Shown: piece after piece, positions 6,648 to 7,581 of the stretch
How positions within the stretch are numbered: position 1 is the stretch's first letter
Layout of the letters: each line of letters begins with the position of its first letter
Assembly (NCBI RefSeq): GCF_947253225.1
Contig: NZ_CAMXYR010000063.1
Location: forward strand, 1 to 7,581
Origin: an uncultured Anaerococcus sp.
Lineage (GTDB): Bacteria; Bacillota; Clostridia; Tissierellales; Peptoniphilaceae
Length of the DNA stretch: 7,581 nucleotides
Direction: 5' to 3'
Notes under the pieces: generated by a model
The model's database searches: none
What the model was told of the DNA's origin: nothing
Seen by the model: only the letters and a program-made list of their open reading frames with translations
Position numbers and translations under genes: made by a program

Positions 6648-7579
6648 GAGTCTAGGTTAATATTTTCTTCAAAAGCATGACCCAAAAGGAAAGCTTTGGC
6701 ATCCATCACTTTTTTTGCAGGAAATTGAAGTCTATTAATTCTTATAGCCTTATCCCCGGCTCCGATAATTAGACCTTCTTTGGAGTTTGCCTTATAAACA
6801 TAGCCAGGATTTGTGTCAAGCCCCTCAACAATTTCTGCTTCATAGACCTTAATATTATTTCCCTTGTAGGTAAAGAAAGCAACAGGATATTCCACAAAGG
6901 CTCTTATTTTGTTGAGGATTTCTTCTGCTGGGGTCTTCCAATCTATCTTTCCCATTTCCTTGGTTATTTTAGTACAAAAAGTCGCCTTACTTGAGTCTTG
7001 TTTTCTACGATTTTTGTAGATTTTCTCAAAATCAAGAATAGTTTCAAGAACTTTCTTTGAGCCTATTTCACTTAGCTTTTCTTCAAGATTTGTATAAGTA
7101 TCCTTATCGTCAATGTCAACTAGCTCTTGGATTAAAATATCCCCAGAATCCATTCCTTTTTCGATAAGCATGGTCGTAGCAGCTGTTTTCTTATCACCAT
7201 TTAAAAGAGAAAATTGCATAGGACTTGCTCCCCTAAGTTCTGGAAGAATTGATGGATGTAGGTTTATTATCCTATCTTCAAAAGCTTCGAGAAGTCCCTT
7301 GCCAATTAGTTGACCAAAAGCAACAACAACAATGAAGTCAATATCAAGGTCTTTGAGACTTTCTACAAAGTCAGGTGTGTTTACAGTTTTTGGAGTAACT
7401 ACTTCTATCCCATGGTCTTGAGCATATTTTTTTATCTCTGTTGGGCTAACTTTTCCTCTATTTCTCTTTTTATCAGGAGAGCTTACCACAAGTTTCACAT
7501 CAATATTTTCATTATTATAAAGAACATCCAAAGTCTGCACCGCAAACTTTGGATTGCCCATAAAACATATATTAATCAT
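6644..7579 (-). CDS. fmt: Methionyl-tRNA formyltransferase
   Basis: Transfers a formyl group from 10-formyltetrahydrofolate to Met-tRNA(fMet) in the cytoplasm, which prepares the initiator tRNA. The 311-residue length is typical. The N-terminal Rossmann-type formyltransferase domain (about 1-185) begins with the family hallmark FMGNPKFAV (6-14). It carries the catalytic triad as N106 and H108 in NLHPS and D144 in GMDSGD, the same numbering as in the E. coli enzyme, plus LRGASPMQ (115-122). A basic loop, PDKKRNRGK (35-43), matches the tRNA acceptor-binding insertion but looks slightly shorter than usual. The C-terminal beta-barrel (about 205-305) follows KITKEMGKIDW. The usual N-P-x-P-G-A type loop of that domain reads VEYPVA (229-234), a mild deviation. 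The ATG at 7579 puts the hallmark at the expected distance, so the gene looks complete, but only two upstream bases are visible and its ribosome binding site is cut off. The stop overlaps the rsmB start as ATGA. Confidence 0.96.
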   Translation of the reverse strand: MINICFMGNPKFAVQTLDVLYNNENIDVKLVVSSPDKKRNRGKVSPTEIKKYAQDHGIEVVTPKTVNTPDFVESLKDLDIDFIVVVAFGQLIGKGLLEAFEDRIINLHPSILPELRGASPMQFSLLNGDKKTAATTMLIEKGMDSGDILIQELVDIDDKDTYTNLEEKLSEIGSKKVLETILDFEKIYKNRRKQDSSKATFCTKITKEMGKIDWKTPAEEILNKIRAFVEYPVAFFTYKGNNIKVYEAEIVEGLDTNPGYVYKANSKEGLIIGAGDKAIRINRLQFPAKKVMDAKAFLLGHAFEENINLDS

Positions 7580-7581
7580 TT

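Noticed and set aside
1..7581. A new defence, mobile or secretion system, CRISPR array, tRNA or riboswitch.
   Set aside because: Every base from 117 to 7579, except 10 bases between genes, lies in one of seven recognised genes with intact catalytic motifs. I saw no direct repeats with spacers, transposase, integrase or structured RNA besides the terminator.

Overview
The window is an AT-rich, tightly packed stretch of a Gram-positive (Bacillota-type) chromosome. It holds seven genes, all on the minus strand and read from right to left: fmt, rsmB, rlmN, prpC, prkC, rsgA, rpe. From memory, this is the same order as the Bacillus subtilis fmt to rpe region (fmt-rsmB-rlmN-prpC-prkC-cpgA-rpe). The strong A/T bias, Lys/Asn/Ile-rich proteins and a PASTA kinase point to a low-GC anaerobic coccus or clostridial relative, possibly Peptoniphilaceae (Anaerococcus-like). 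That placement is an inference from protein flavour, not a measurement.

Layout in transcription order. fmt (7579-6644) formylates initiator tRNA and starts two bases from the window edge. rsmB (6647-5349) and rlmN (5368-4340) methylate 16S and 23S rRNA/tRNA. prpC (start set here at 4337, end 3612) and prkC (3603-1645) form a PP2C phosphatase and membrane PASTA Ser/Thr kinase pair. rsgA (1648-776) is a ribosome-assembly GTPase with a TTG start. rpe (782-117) is ribulose-phosphate 3-epimerase. A rho-independent terminator at 110-73 lies six bases after the rpe stop and closes the unit. Positions 1-72 are AT-rich with no gene that I can support.

Neighbouring genes overlap (4, 20, 4 and 7 bases) or are separated by 2 or 8 bases, so there is no room for promoters between them. 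The seven genes very probably share one transcript that begins upstream of the window, with extensive translational coupling. The theme is protein-synthesis capacity (initiation, rRNA modification, small-subunit maturation) joined to a cell-wall-sensing phosphorylation switch. In B. subtilis the RsgA orthologue CpgA is a reported PrkC substrate, so the layout may reflect a functional link as well as ancestral synteny.

I found no mobile element, CRISPR array, RNA gene or unknown system. All seven proteins are recognisable and carry their key catalytic residues. The points worth a second look are start-site and coupling details, the C-terminal domain of the kinase, and what follows the terminator.
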